DNA of 39,181 nt from Halobacteriales archaeon SW_6_65_15 (GTDB lineage: Archaea; Halobacteriota; Halobacteria; Halobacteriales; Haladaptataceae), in assembly GCA_003023465.1 (NCBI GenBank), contig PXSM01000135.1:1-39181 (forward strand). The letters are read 5' to 3'. Under the pieces are notes generated by a model. That model searched no databases. It was not told the origin of the DNA and worked only from the letters and a program-made list of their open reading frames with translations. Both the position numbers and the translations under genes were made by a program. How positions within the stretch are numbered: position 1 is the stretch's first letter; every line of letters starts with the position of its first letter. Positions 7,738 to 16,677 of this stretch are shown one piece after another.

Positions 7738-10014
7738 ATGGCGACCCAGCAGGCCCAGTACCACGTCGGCGGGATGAGTTGCTCGTTCTGCGCCGAGAGC
7801 ATCCGGAAGGCCTACGAACGCACCGATGGCGTGGCGGACGCGAGCGTCAGCCTCGCCCACGAGGAGGTGCGGGTCGAGTACGACCCCGACGAGGTGAGCG
7901 AGGTCGAACTCAAGGACGCGCTCCGCGACCTCGGGTACACCATCCGGGACCCGGACAAGCGAAAGCAGTTCGAGGAGCAACAGGCGGAACTGCGGCACGG
8001 CAGACGGCGACTCCTGCTGAGTGGCCTCGCCTCGCTGGTCACCGGGGGACTGATGCTGTTCATGATATTCGTTCGGGGGACGTTCGAGTCCCAGTCGCCG
8101 TGGATGGACCTCGTCGTCCTCGGACTGGCCCTCGGAACCATGTTCGGGCCCGGCCGCTACATCCTGGCCAAGGCGTACCACAGCCTCCGGCGCGGCATCT
8201 TCAATCAGCACGTCCTGCTCGAAGCGGGCGCACTCGCGGGACTGCTCGGCGGCGTCCTCGGCCTCTCCGTCTTTCCGGACTTCCCCACCGTCCACTTCTT
8301 CGCGGTGTCGGTGTTCATCACGACCTACCACGTGCTCTCGGAGTACACGAGTCTCGTCGTCCGAACGCGAGCGTCTCGGGCCGTAGCGGGACTGCTCGAC
8401 ATGCGCCCGAACACGGCCCGGCGCGTCCGAGACGACGGCGTGGCCGAGGAGGTCGAGGTGGACGAACTCGCGGTCGGTGACCGAGTCCGAATCAAACCCG
8501 GCGAGGACGTCCCCGTCGATGGAACGGTCGTCGAGGGCGACAGCGCCGTGGACGAGAGCGTCGCCACGGGCGAGTCCATCCCCGAGGAGAAGACGGTCGG
8601 CGACGACGTGATCGGCGGAAGCGTCAATCGAACCGGTACGCTCCTCGTGGAGGTCACTGCGACCGGCGACGACGCGTTCCTGAATCGGGTCGCCCGCGAG
8701 ATCGAGGCCGCGCGGGCGACGAAGCCCAGCATCGTCCAGCTCGCGGACAGGGTGCTGAAGTACTTCGTGCCCGGCGTGCTGACCGTCGCCCTGCTCGCGT
8801 TTCTCTTCTGGACGGTCGGCCCCGCGGTGTGGTCGGCCGGCCCGTTCGAGACGGGGCCGAACGTCCAGCGAGGGGCGTTTGCCGCACTGGCCGTCCTCGT
8901 GCTGGGGTACCCCTGTGCGCTCGGCATGGCGACGCCACTCGCACTCGTCCGAGGAGGGGGTATCGCCGCCGACAGGGGAATTCTGATGCGAAGTGGCGAC
9001 GCCTTCCAGATATTCAAGGACGTGACGACCGTGGTCCTCGACAAGACCGGAACCATCACCGCGGGCGAGCCGGCAGTCGCCGAAGTCGTTGCCCTGAACG
9101 AACGCGCCGAGGACGACGTTCTCCGACTCGCCGCCAGCGTGGAGGCGTTCAGCGAACACCCCCTCGCGGCGGCGATACTCGATCACGCCCGGTACCGAGG
9201 CGTGGAGTACGCCGATCCCGAGGCGTTCGAGAGCGTGACCGGGAAGGGGGTGAAAGCCACCGTCGGTGGTGAGTGGGTGTTCGTGGGTAAACCCGGATGG
9301 CTCGCCGACGAAGGCGTGGATTTCGGAGATGCCGAAAGTGGGGAAGAGATTCGTCGGTTACAGCAACGAGGACTCACCGTCTCGGGGGTCGCGGCCGACG
9401 GCGAACTCGTCGGCGTGGTCGGCATCGGCGACGAACTCAAGGCCGACGCGCCCGAGACGGTCCGGCGGATGAACGAGGGAGGCATCACTCCGGTCATGCT
9501 CACCGGCGACAACGAGCGCACCGCCCGGGCAGTCGCTGGCGAAGTCGGCATCGAACGGGTGATGGCGGAAGTCCTCCCCGACGACAAGCGCGAGGAGATT
9601 CGCCGACTACAGGACCACGGCGAGCGCGTGGCGATGGTCGGCGACGGCATCAACGACGCCCCCGCGCTCACGCAGGCGGACGTCGGCGTCGCCATCGGCG
9701 CGGGGACCGACGTCGCCATCGAATCCGCCGACGTGGTGCTGATGGGCGACCGACTCGGCGGCGTGATGGACGCACGCGAAATCGGAGAGCACAGTTACCG
9801 AAAGACCCGCCAGAACCTCGTCGCGGCGTTCGCGTTCAACGGCGTGGGCGTCGCCGCGGCCACGACAGGGCTCGTCCATCCCGTCTTCGCCATGATCGCG
9901 ATGGTGCTATCGGTGTCGGCGGTGCTTCTGAACAGCTTCGGCGGGCAGTTGGTGCGCGGGGAGCGACCGACGACGGACTTCGAGGCCGCCGGGAGCGACG
10001 AACGGACCGCCTAA
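7738..10014 (+). CDS. Heavy-metal-translocating P1B-type ATPase with N-terminal HMA domain
   Basis: HMA motif GGMSCSFC; TGES (VATGESIPEEK); TM6 motif GYPCALGMATP; DKTGTIT; HP locus SEHPLA; MVGDGINDAPAL. Confidence 0.95.
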   Translation: MATQQAQYHVGGMSCSFCAESIRKAYERTDGVADASVSLAHEEVRVEYDPDEVSEVELKDALRDLGYTIRDPDKRKQFEEQQAELRHGRRRLLLSGLASLVTGGLMLFMIFVRGTFESQSPWMDLVVLGLALGTMFGPGRYILAKAYHSLRRGIFNQHVLLEAGALAGLLGGVLGLSVFPDFPTVHFFAVSVFITTYHVLSEYTSLVVRTRASRAVAGLLDMRPNTARRVRDDGVAEEVEVDELAVGDRVRIKPGEDVPVDGTVVEGDSAVDESVATGESIPEEKTVGDDVIGGSVNRTGTLLVEVTATGDDAFLNRVAREIEAARATKPSIVQLADRVLKYFVPGVLTVALLAFLFWTVGPAVWSAGPFETGPNVQRGAFAALAVLVLGYPCALGMATPLALVRGGGIAADRGILMRSGDAFQIFKDVTTVVLDKTGTITAGEPAVAEVVALNERAEDDVLRLAASVEAFSEHPLAAAILDHARYRGVEYADPEAFESVTGKGVKATVGGEWVFVGKPGWLADEGVDFGDAESGEEIRRLQQRGLTVSGVAADGELVGVVGIGDELKADAPETVRRMNEGGITPVMLTGDNERTARAVAGEVGIERVMAEVLPDDKREEIRRLQDHGERVAMVGDGINDAPALTQADVGVAIGAGTDVAIESADVVLMGDRLGGVMDAREIGEHSYRKTRQNLVAAFAFNGVGVAAATTGLVHPVFAMIAMVLSVSAVLLNSFGGQLVRGERPTTDFEAAGSDERTA

Positions 10015-10045
10015 CCCTCGAAGTCGTCCCCCTCTTTCCCGTAAG

Positions 10046-10972
10046 TCACGTCACCGACTCGTACACGCCCTCGATTCGCTCGCCCATCCGTTCGAGACTG
10101 AGGTGGCCGATTGCCTCGCGACCGTCCGACGGCCGGGGCTCGTCCAGCACGTCCACCAGTCCCTCGACCAGTTCGTCGTCGGTCTCGCCGACGTGAGAGG
10201 ACGACACCTCCTCCAATCGCTGGGCCACGTCGCCCACGTCGGTCGAGACCACCGGTAGGTTACAGCTCATCGCCTCCTTGACGGAGTTGGGCGACCCTTC
10301 GCGCTTGGAGGTGAGCAACAGGGCGTCGGCGGCGTTCATGTACGTCGCCACCTCCGGGTGGGGAACCCCGTAGACGACCTGCAACTTCACGTCGGCGTCG
10401 AGGCGCTCGCGGGCGCGCTCGACCACGCGCTCGGCCCGGGGATGGTCCTTCACCGTCTGCGTGGGCGGGTACGGGAACAGGACGTGGCGGGCGTCGAGGT
10501 CCCAGCCGAGTTGCTCGCGGGTCTCGTCCTTCGGCCGCGGCGCGAACCGGTCCATGTTGATGCCGTGCGGGATGACGTGACAGGAATCGCCGAGTTCGTG
10601 GGCCATCTCGTCGGACATCACGATGACCGCGTCGCACAGGCGGGCGCAGTGCTTCGAGAGCCACCCGTACTCGCCCAGCAGGTCCGTCCCCCACAGCGTG
10701 AGCACCACGGGAAGCCGAATCTGGGCGAGCGCCATCGGTGCCGTCAGCCCGTAGTTGGCGTGGACGAGGTCGTAGCCGTCGAACGACTCGGCGACGACTT
10801 TCGGAGCGAACCGCAAGTAGTCGCCGACCGACCGCTCGGTCACGTTCTCGCGGGCGAGGTGGTCGCCCGGCGGGGTCACGGTATCACAGGTGACGCCCCG
10901 GCGTTCGAGCGTCTCCGTCTGCTGCTGGAAGAACCGGGCGTTCTCGTTCGAGACGAGATTGAGTACCTTCAT
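10046..10972 (-). CDS. GT-B fold glycosyltransferase, family 4-like
   Basis: MKVLNLVSNENARFFQQQTETL..., VIPHGINMDRFAP, LLLTSKREGSPNSVKEAMSCNLPVVSTDVGDV. Confidence 0.9.
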   Translation of the reverse strand: MKVLNLVSNENARFFQQQTETLERRGVTCDTVTPPGDHLARENVTERSVGDYLRFAPKVVAESFDGYDLVHANYGLTAPMALAQIRLPVVLTLWGTDLLGEYGWLSKHCARLCDAVIVMSDEMAHELGDSCHVIPHGINMDRFAPRPKDETREQLGWDLDARHVLFPYPPTQTVKDHPRAERVVERARERLDADVKLQVVYGVPHPEVATYMNAADALLLTSKREGSPNSVKEAMSCNLPVVSTDVGDVAQRLEEVSSSHVGETDDELVEGLVDVLDEPRPSDGREAIGHLSLERMGERIEGVYESVT

Positions 10973-11136
10973 CGTCGTCGGGTTTCTCCTCGCTCGTCGT
11001 CACCCCTGACGGCGTCCCCCCTGACGCCGTCTGACTGATCGAGGTGTACCGGGTCCGTACGTCCGTGCTGGTAGCGCGTACTGGTCATGTTCGTCAGATG
11101 CGGCGCGTTGATCGAGTAGGTTGTCGCGGTCTCCAT
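10969..11136 (-). CDS. Candidate 55-aa small ORF upstream of and overlapping (ATGA) the glycosyltransferase
   Basis: METATTYSINAPHLTNMTSTRYQHGRTDPVHLDQSDGVRGDAVRGDDERGETRRR*; TGA overlaps the GT ATG. Found by hand and shorter than the ORF track cutoff. Confidence 0.3.
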   Translation of the reverse strand: METATTYSINAPHLTNMTSTRYQHGRTDPVHLDQSDGVRGDAVRGDDERGETRRR

Positions 11137-11392
11137 GGGTTCGGCTGGACGCTCGCGCGAACCTGCGTGAGTGAGTGGCGCTTGTCCACGGACGGCTATT
11201 GTTATACGGGGCCTGACCTGTTATGCCCCGCTTGAATCGTCTGATGGCCCGCGACTGCTGGGGTGACCAGCGAGCCGTCGCCTGATATGTAAGAATTCCT
11301 AACGACCGGTTCAGGGGTTGCGTCCCGTGGAAAATACATTTTATTGGCCACCAAGCTTATAATTACAGAGAAACTATCTTCTTTCGTAACTC

Positions 11393-11686
11393 ATGCACGA
11401 CTTGACCGGTTTCCAGCGGGACCTCCTGTACGTAATCGCGGGGAAGGACGAACCACACGGCCTCGCCATCAAAGAGGAACTCGAATCGTACTACGAGAAG
11501 GAGATCCACCACGGCCGCCTCTACCCCAACCTCGACACCCTCGTGGACAAAGGGCTGGTAGACAAGGGTCAGCGCGACCGCCGGACCAACTACTACGCGC
11601 TCACCGACCGCGGCCGTCGCGAGATCGAGGCGCGTCGCGAGTGGGAAGCCGGCCACCTCGGCGAGGAGATCTCGCTCCCGGCCTGA
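11393..11686 (+). CDS. PadR family transcriptional regulator
   Basis: LTGFQRDLLYVIAGKDEPHGLAIKEELESYYEKEIHHGRLYPNLDTLVDKGLVDKG; TATA-like cttataatt about 35 nt upstream. Confidence 0.92.
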   Translation: MHDLTGFQRDLLYVIAGKDEPHGLAIKEELESYYEKEIHHGRLYPNLDTLVDKGLVDKGQRDRRTNYYALTDRGRREIEARREWEAGHLGEEISLPA

Positions 11687-11805
11687 CTCCGGACGACCCG
11701 CGAACCGACCACCGCCCTTCTCTCGGACGCCCCGTCGTCCGTTCACTGCCTTTGTGCGAGTAGAAGTAGCGGTCGAAACCGGTTCTCCAATCTTCAGTCC
11801 GCTCG

Positions 11806-13367
11806 TCACTCCTCGTCGCCCGCGAGCACGACTTCGACCTCCTCGCCGTGTTCGAGATCGACGTCTCCCATGAGTCGGAGGAACGTCACGCAGTCACCAC
11901 CGTCCACGACGCGAGCCCGGACAGGTATGCCCGAGTCCGCGAGTCTGGCCTCCAGCGACTCCAGTCGGTCGAGGACTTCGGCCCGGAACGCCTCCGCGTC
12001 GTCGAGATCGGGGTGGTCCGTAGCGGGTGATTCGGAAGCAGGCGGTTCGGAAGCGGTCGAGTCGGGCGATGCAGGTTCGGACGCCGACGAGTCGAGGACG
12101 GGGTCGGCCGACGACTCGACGACGGGCAGGTCGGCGTCGTCGCGCTCGCCAAATCTGCCCTCGAAACGCTCGACCGCCACGCCCTCGGCTTCGAGGTCCG
12201 GTTCGTCGGCCGGGGCAATCGCGGGCAGGCTACGGTCCTCACCCTCGAAGTCGTCGAGTCGGAGACCCTTCGACCGCCAGTCCCGAGCGCGGATGGACTG
12301 GATCGCAGTCTCGCTCAGCCACGGCGGCGGCGGTAGAGGGTCTGCTCGCGGTCGTCGTTGCTGGCCCAGACGAATCGCTCGTCGTATCGGCCACGGAACT
12401 TCCGAAGCGTCCGCCGAGGCCCGTGTCCGGCGACGACGTGGATGGGGTCTACCGTCGTAACGAGGTCGTCGATGACCGGGATCGACGGGTGGTTGACGAT
12501 CTCGAAGTCGTAGACGGTACAGGCGGCGGTCTCGATGGGGTTCGTCGCACCACCTGTGAGTTGAACCAGCGTCGCCGAGGAGTCGTCCTCGACGACGTCG
12601 AACAGTCGTCGGGCACCTCCTTCCTTCGGCACTTCCGGCCCGGCGACGGTGACGGTGCCGCGTTCGAGCAGTTCGCTCGGGTCGTCGAACACCGGGACGG
12701 TCTCGACGTTCGGAACGTCGTACTCGAAGTCGGCGTAGAGCTTGGCCGCCTGTCCGGCCAGCGTCACCGGAATCGACTCGGCGAGCGACTCGCCGAGGTG
12801 GCCCAGCAGGTAGGCGTAGTGGACGCCCGTGAGGCCGCTCGCGGTCACGAGGACGGGTGAGCCCGCCTGTGCGCGCTCGACGATGGTGAAAAGCGAGTCC
12901 GAGAGCGTCTCCTCGAACTCGTCGGTCGTGGAGACGTTGACGAAGAGAACGTCCGCGCCCGTCGAGACGTCGGTCGGGATGCCCGGAAAGCCGGCGACCC
13001 GTCGAGTGGTGAAGTCGCCCGTGAACAGCACCGTGTTGGTCCGCGTGCCGTCTTCGAACCGGACTACGAACCCGGCCGCGCCCGGAGCGTGGCCCGCCGG
13101 AATCGGCGCGGCTTCGACGTCCGGGACGAGGGTGGTCCAGCCGTCGAGCGGTTCGAGTACTCCTCGTGACCGACCCCGTATCGGGTGTCGGCGGGCGTGG
13201 ACGGGGCCGTCGCGGTACTCGTCGTCCCTCAGCATCGAGTCGAGGTCCACGCCGACGCCGGAATCGACGAGGACGCACGCCGTTCGTTGTTCGGGTTCGT
13301 CTCGGAAGCGGAGGAGGTAGGAACCACCACCAGTCGAGGGGTTCGCGTGCTGGTAGCTCAACTTCAT
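11806..13367 (-). pseudogene. Metallo-beta-lactamase-fold (RNA-processing/beta-CASP-like) protein, frameshifted and lacking the HxHxDH motif
   Basis: ORF 12315-13367 (MKLSYQHANPSTGGGSYLLRF...PAGHAPGAAGFVVRF...VVAGHGPRRTLRKFRGRY...EQTLY) continues in another frame as PPPPWLSETAIQSIRARDWRSKGLRLDDFEGE...VVLAGDEE (to 11806). Confidence 0.7.
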
Positions 13368-13896
13368 CCGCGGTGGAGTCCACCTCCACGTCTCTCTGTT
13401 CCGACACGGCTCATGCGTTTCGAGAGGAACCGAGGCGTCCTAAACACTTTGATCAGTAAACTTATGATAGTGCGTGATAAAGAGCGGTTACGCTTTTCAA
13501 CGATTACGCACGCCGTGACGGCGATACGAACCCACGTAATCCGTCAGATAATGAGGCAGGGACTTCTCTGAAGTTGACGTTACGTTCCCTTTTCGGCCGT
13601 AGCACCCGCGTCACGGTGTCGGAACTCAGTCCAACCATGGAGATCGTTCTCGAAAAATACCGGTGGTCGCCGCACTGTTCTTCATGACGTCGGTCGGGGA
13701 ACCACTTATGCGCAGTACCCGTAGACGTAGCAGGCATCATCGAAAGGTGTGAACACTATCACGCTACGTTTTCCAGTATGCTCTAATATACCATATATTT
13801 TCTAATAATAGTTTATTATATTTTATTAATAATATTGAATGATTCTACAACTGTGGCGGCGTCACGTCCGACCGCGGGCGGAGAATCGCGAACTCG

Positions 13897-14520
13897 TCAC
13901 TCCCGGTCGTAGGCAGTGACCCGACTCCACGAACTCTTCTTGCCCCAGAGGCCCGACCGCATGCATTCGAGTTCCACGATTTGAGAGTTGTCCACGAAGA
14001 GGTTCACCTCGGGTCCGAAGTTCTTGATGTACCACTCGAACACCTCGGGGTCGGCGGCCTCGAACACGCAGTTCTCGACGTCCACCACGTTTGCGATCTC
14101 GAAGGCCACGTCGGTCCGCCACTCCCGGACGCGCTCGGTGATCCCCTCCGACTCGACCATGATCTTGTACGCCCCGGCGTCGAGGTGGCGCTGGGCCTCG
14201 CGGATTGCACTCGCGGGGTCGATGGCCCCCTCGCTCTCCAACTCCTCGACGCTCGACGCCCCACCCGCGCCGAACTGGACGTTGATCTCGGGTTTCGGCT
14301 TCAGGCCGTGGTCCTGAACGAGTTCGGTCAGTTCCACGAGGTCGTCGGTGTCGATGGCGATGAACCCCGAGGAGATTTCCACGATGTCGAACCCCAGATT
14401 CCCCGCCTCCTCGACGTACCGTTCCACCTTATCGTGGTCTTTGACGAGGACGTTCTCGACGAATCCGCCGGTCGAGACCTGCACGTCGAACTCGTGGCAG
14501 GCCTCGATTAGCTCGGTCAC
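13897..14520 (-). CDS. Phosphosulfolactate synthase (ComA)/HSA32-like protein, probably 5' truncated
   Basis: VTELIEACHEFDVQVSTGGFVENVLVKD, GFDIVEISSGFIAI, KPKPEINVQFGAGGAS, IMVESEGITERV, FEAADPEVFEWYIKNFGPEVNLFVDNSQIVELECMRSGLWG. Confidence 0.75.
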   Translation of the reverse strand: MTELIEACHEFDVQVSTGGFVENVLVKDHDKVERYVEEAGNLGFDIVEISSGFIAIDTDDLVELTELVQDHGLKPKPEINVQFGAGGASSVEELESEGAIDPASAIREAQRHLDAGAYKIMVESEGITERVREWRTDVAFEIANVVDVENCVFEAADPEVFEWYIKNFGPEVNLFVDNSQIVELECMRSGLWGKKSSWSRVTAYDRE

Positions 14521-14613
14521 GTCCTCCTCGCGGCGAAGGTGCTCGGCGACGAACTGGAGACGGCGAACGAAGGAACGGAAACCGATGAGATGGAGGCGAG
14601 CGAGTAAATACGA

Positions 14614-14970
14614 TCACGCCACGTGAACCCGGGTGACGTGGCCGCCGCAACCGCACTGCTCGACGTACTCCCACGAGATCGACTCTCCGAAGGCGTCGTC
14701 GATGGCCGCGAAGAGGTACGTTTCCGGGTGGCCATGGTCGCCATGGGTCACGAGGTTGACGTGGTTCCCGCTCGCGGTGTGTTCGACCGCTTGCTTCGCC
14801 TGTTCGATTACGAGGTCGCGGCGCTCGGCGTGCCGAGGTTTTTCGAGGTTGGCCGACCACGAGTTGTCGTGGACTCGGTCCGTGACGGGTTCTACGTCTT
14901 CGTCGAGGTCCGCGTCGTGGTCGCGTTCTGCGTCGCGTCTTTCGTCGTGGTCGCGGCTAGTTGCTCCCAT
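14614..14970 (-). CDS. CGCGG-motif protein (candidate rSAM-modified RiPP family, haloarchaeal)
   Basis: VHDNSWSANLEKPRHAERRDLVIEQAKQAVEHTASGNHVNLVTHGDHGHPETYLFAAIDDAFGESISWEYVEQCGCGGHVTRVHVA; recalled match to the NCBI CGCGG family name. Confidence 0.75.
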   Translation of the reverse strand: MGATSRDHDERRDAERDHDADLDEDVEPVTDRVHDNSWSANLEKPRHAERRDLVIEQAKQAVEHTASGNHVNLVTHGDHGHPETYLFAAIDDAFGESISWEYVEQCGCGGHVTRVHVA

Positions 14971-15048
14971 GGACGACGATTGGCTCCGTGCGACCGAAAG
15001 ACCGACCCCGAACAGGTTCGGGTGAACGGTGTCCCCGGACGGTCGTCG

Positions 15049-16416
15049 TCAGTTCAGCAGTTCCACTAGCTCCGTCACCGACCTCTCCTCCAATCCGCGT
15101 ACCGCCTCGACTATCTCCCCGCGCTTCTCGTCGTCGTACCGCGTCCCGGCCATCTCGTGGAACTTGCGCTCGATCTCGTCCCACGACATCGGGTCGCTGG
15201 GGTGGCCCTCGAAGCCGTCCTTCTCGACGAGGTAGGTCGTCCCGTCGGCCATCTCGACCGCCACGACCGCGGGCATCTCGCGGTCCTCGAACCGGGCCGT
15301 CAGTTCGTCGTCCTCCGAGACGTCCACCTTCCGGAGGAGGGTCTGCACGTCGGTTTGCTGAATGCGCTCGGGTTCGTACTGGTCGTTCCCTAGCTCGCGG
15401 TCGATAAGCGCCACCGCGAGCATGTACGGCAGCGAGTGGTCGGCCTGCGCCTTGGTCTCGACTTCGTAGCGGTTCCCCTCGCCGCCGCCGATGATGAGTT
15501 TCGCGCCGGCGAAGGTGTCGAGGCGGACCCCCTCGATCTCCTCGTGGTCGATGTCCTCGCGCTCGGCGAGTTCGATGACGCCCTCGACGGCCGACTGGGC
15601 GTACGTCTCGGCGACGTACTTCTTGGTCATCACGTCGTGGACGCGCTCGCCGGGCGTGAACTCCGCGTTGAACTCCCCGGAGACGACCTCCTTCCAGCCC
15701 TTCTGGCCCTCGAACAGGTCCGTCGGCCCCTCCATCCCGTTTCTGGCGAGGAGGGCCGAGTACACCGCGTTTCTGACGGCGTTGGCCGACGCGATGCCCT
15801 TCCACTCGGTGATGCTCCCGGTCCGGGTCACCCGGAGGGCGTTGTGCGCGGTCCCCGCGATGCCGACGGCCGACCGGAACTGCTCGCGGTCCAGTCCGAG
15901 CAACTTGGCCGCTCCTGAAGCAGCGGAAATCACGGTGTGGGTGACGTGGTCCCAGCCTCGGTCGCGGACGGGTGCCGCCCACGCGAGCGCGCCCTGCACC
16001 TCGTAGGAGACGGCGATTGCGGCGAGGAGGTCCTCACCCGATGCCGCCTCGTACTCCCCGCAGGCGACGACCCCGGCGACGTTGTCGCTCGGGTGGGGCG
16101 TCTCGTTCGGCGCGAGGAACGAGTCCATGTAGTCGAGGTAGCGAACGAGAGCGGTGTTGTACATCGCGGCGTCCGGCAGGGAGGCGGTCACCGAGGATTC
16201 GGACGACGAACTCCTCGCGCCCCACAGGGTACATCCCGTGCCGCCGAACTCCGTCACCGTTTCGCGGACGACCCTCGGGGGTTCGGCCTCCATCGCCGCG
16301 ACGGCGATGCCCACCGAGTCGAGGACGCGCTTCTTCAGTTCGTCTGCCGTCTCGTCGCTCAGGTCCTCGAAGTCGAGGCCGAGCGCGAAGTCGGCAATGT
16401 CGCCGGTCGTGGTCAT
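15049..16416 (-). CDS. MmgE/PrpD family protein
   Basis: 455 aa; LDSVGIAVAAM, DYMDSFLAPNETPHPSDNVAGVVACGEY, WKGIASANAVRNAVYSALLARNGMEGPTDLFEGQKG, ADHSLPYMLAVALID. Confidence 0.92.
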   Translation of the reverse strand: MTTTGDIADFALGLDFEDLSDETADELKKRVLDSVGIAVAAMEAEPPRVVRETVTEFGGTGCTLWGARSSSSESSVTASLPDAAMYNTALVRYLDYMDSFLAPNETPHPSDNVAGVVACGEYEAASGEDLLAAIAVSYEVQGALAWAAPVRDRGWDHVTHTVISAASGAAKLLGLDREQFRSAVGIAGTAHNALRVTRTGSITEWKGIASANAVRNAVYSALLARNGMEGPTDLFEGQKGWKEVVSGEFNAEFTPGERVHDVMTKKYVAETYAQSAVEGVIELAEREDIDHEEIEGVRLDTFAGAKLIIGGGEGNRYEVETKAQADHSLPYMLAVALIDRELGNDQYEPERIQQTDVQTLLRKVDVSEDDELTARFEDREMPAVVAVEMADGTTYLVEKDGFEGHPSDPMSWDEIERKFHEMAGTRYDDEKRGEIVEAVRGLEERSVTELVELLN

Positions 16417-16616
16417 GGCGGCAGTGGCACGGGTGCCGGGAAAAAACGGTCCGTGCGTTCAGACGGAAACGCGGCGTAAAACGGAGTAACGTCGGATTAC
16501 GTGGGGGAGGATCGTCGCGCCGACCGAAGCGGAAGTGCGGAGCTTCGCGGGGGCGTCTCGGACGGGGAATCGACTTATTGACAATCAAAGCGTTTCTATA
16601 AAACGTCATCTCCTGT

Positions 16617-16634
16617 TTTTCACCAAGGTGAAAA
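16617..16634. promoter_or_regulatory. Near-perfect palindrome TTTTCACC-aa-GGTGAAAA (operator or terminator hairpin)
   Basis: Directly visible 8-bp arms with a 2-nt centre, between the DUF3179 gene 3' end and the MmgE/PrpD gene 5' end. Confidence 0.4.
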
Positions 16635-16677
16635 TTTCTATCCATCGACTGCTTGAATCGCTACTGGACGCGACGCA

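Noticed and set aside
7708-9186. 492-aa minus-strand ORF opposite the P-type ATPase
   Set aside because: Arg/Asp/His-rich antisense of a clearly coding gene; the usual high-GC shadow ORF.
11044-11235. 63-aa plus-strand ORF upstream of PadR
   Set aside because: No recognisable motif; overlaps the candidate coupled leader ORF on the other strand.
12327-13407. N-terminal part of the 533-aa ORF (MSEQRDVEVDSTADEVELPAREPLDWWWFLPPP...)
   Set aside because: Out-of-frame Arg-rich translation of the MBL gene; only its C-terminal portion after PPPPWLSE appears authentic.
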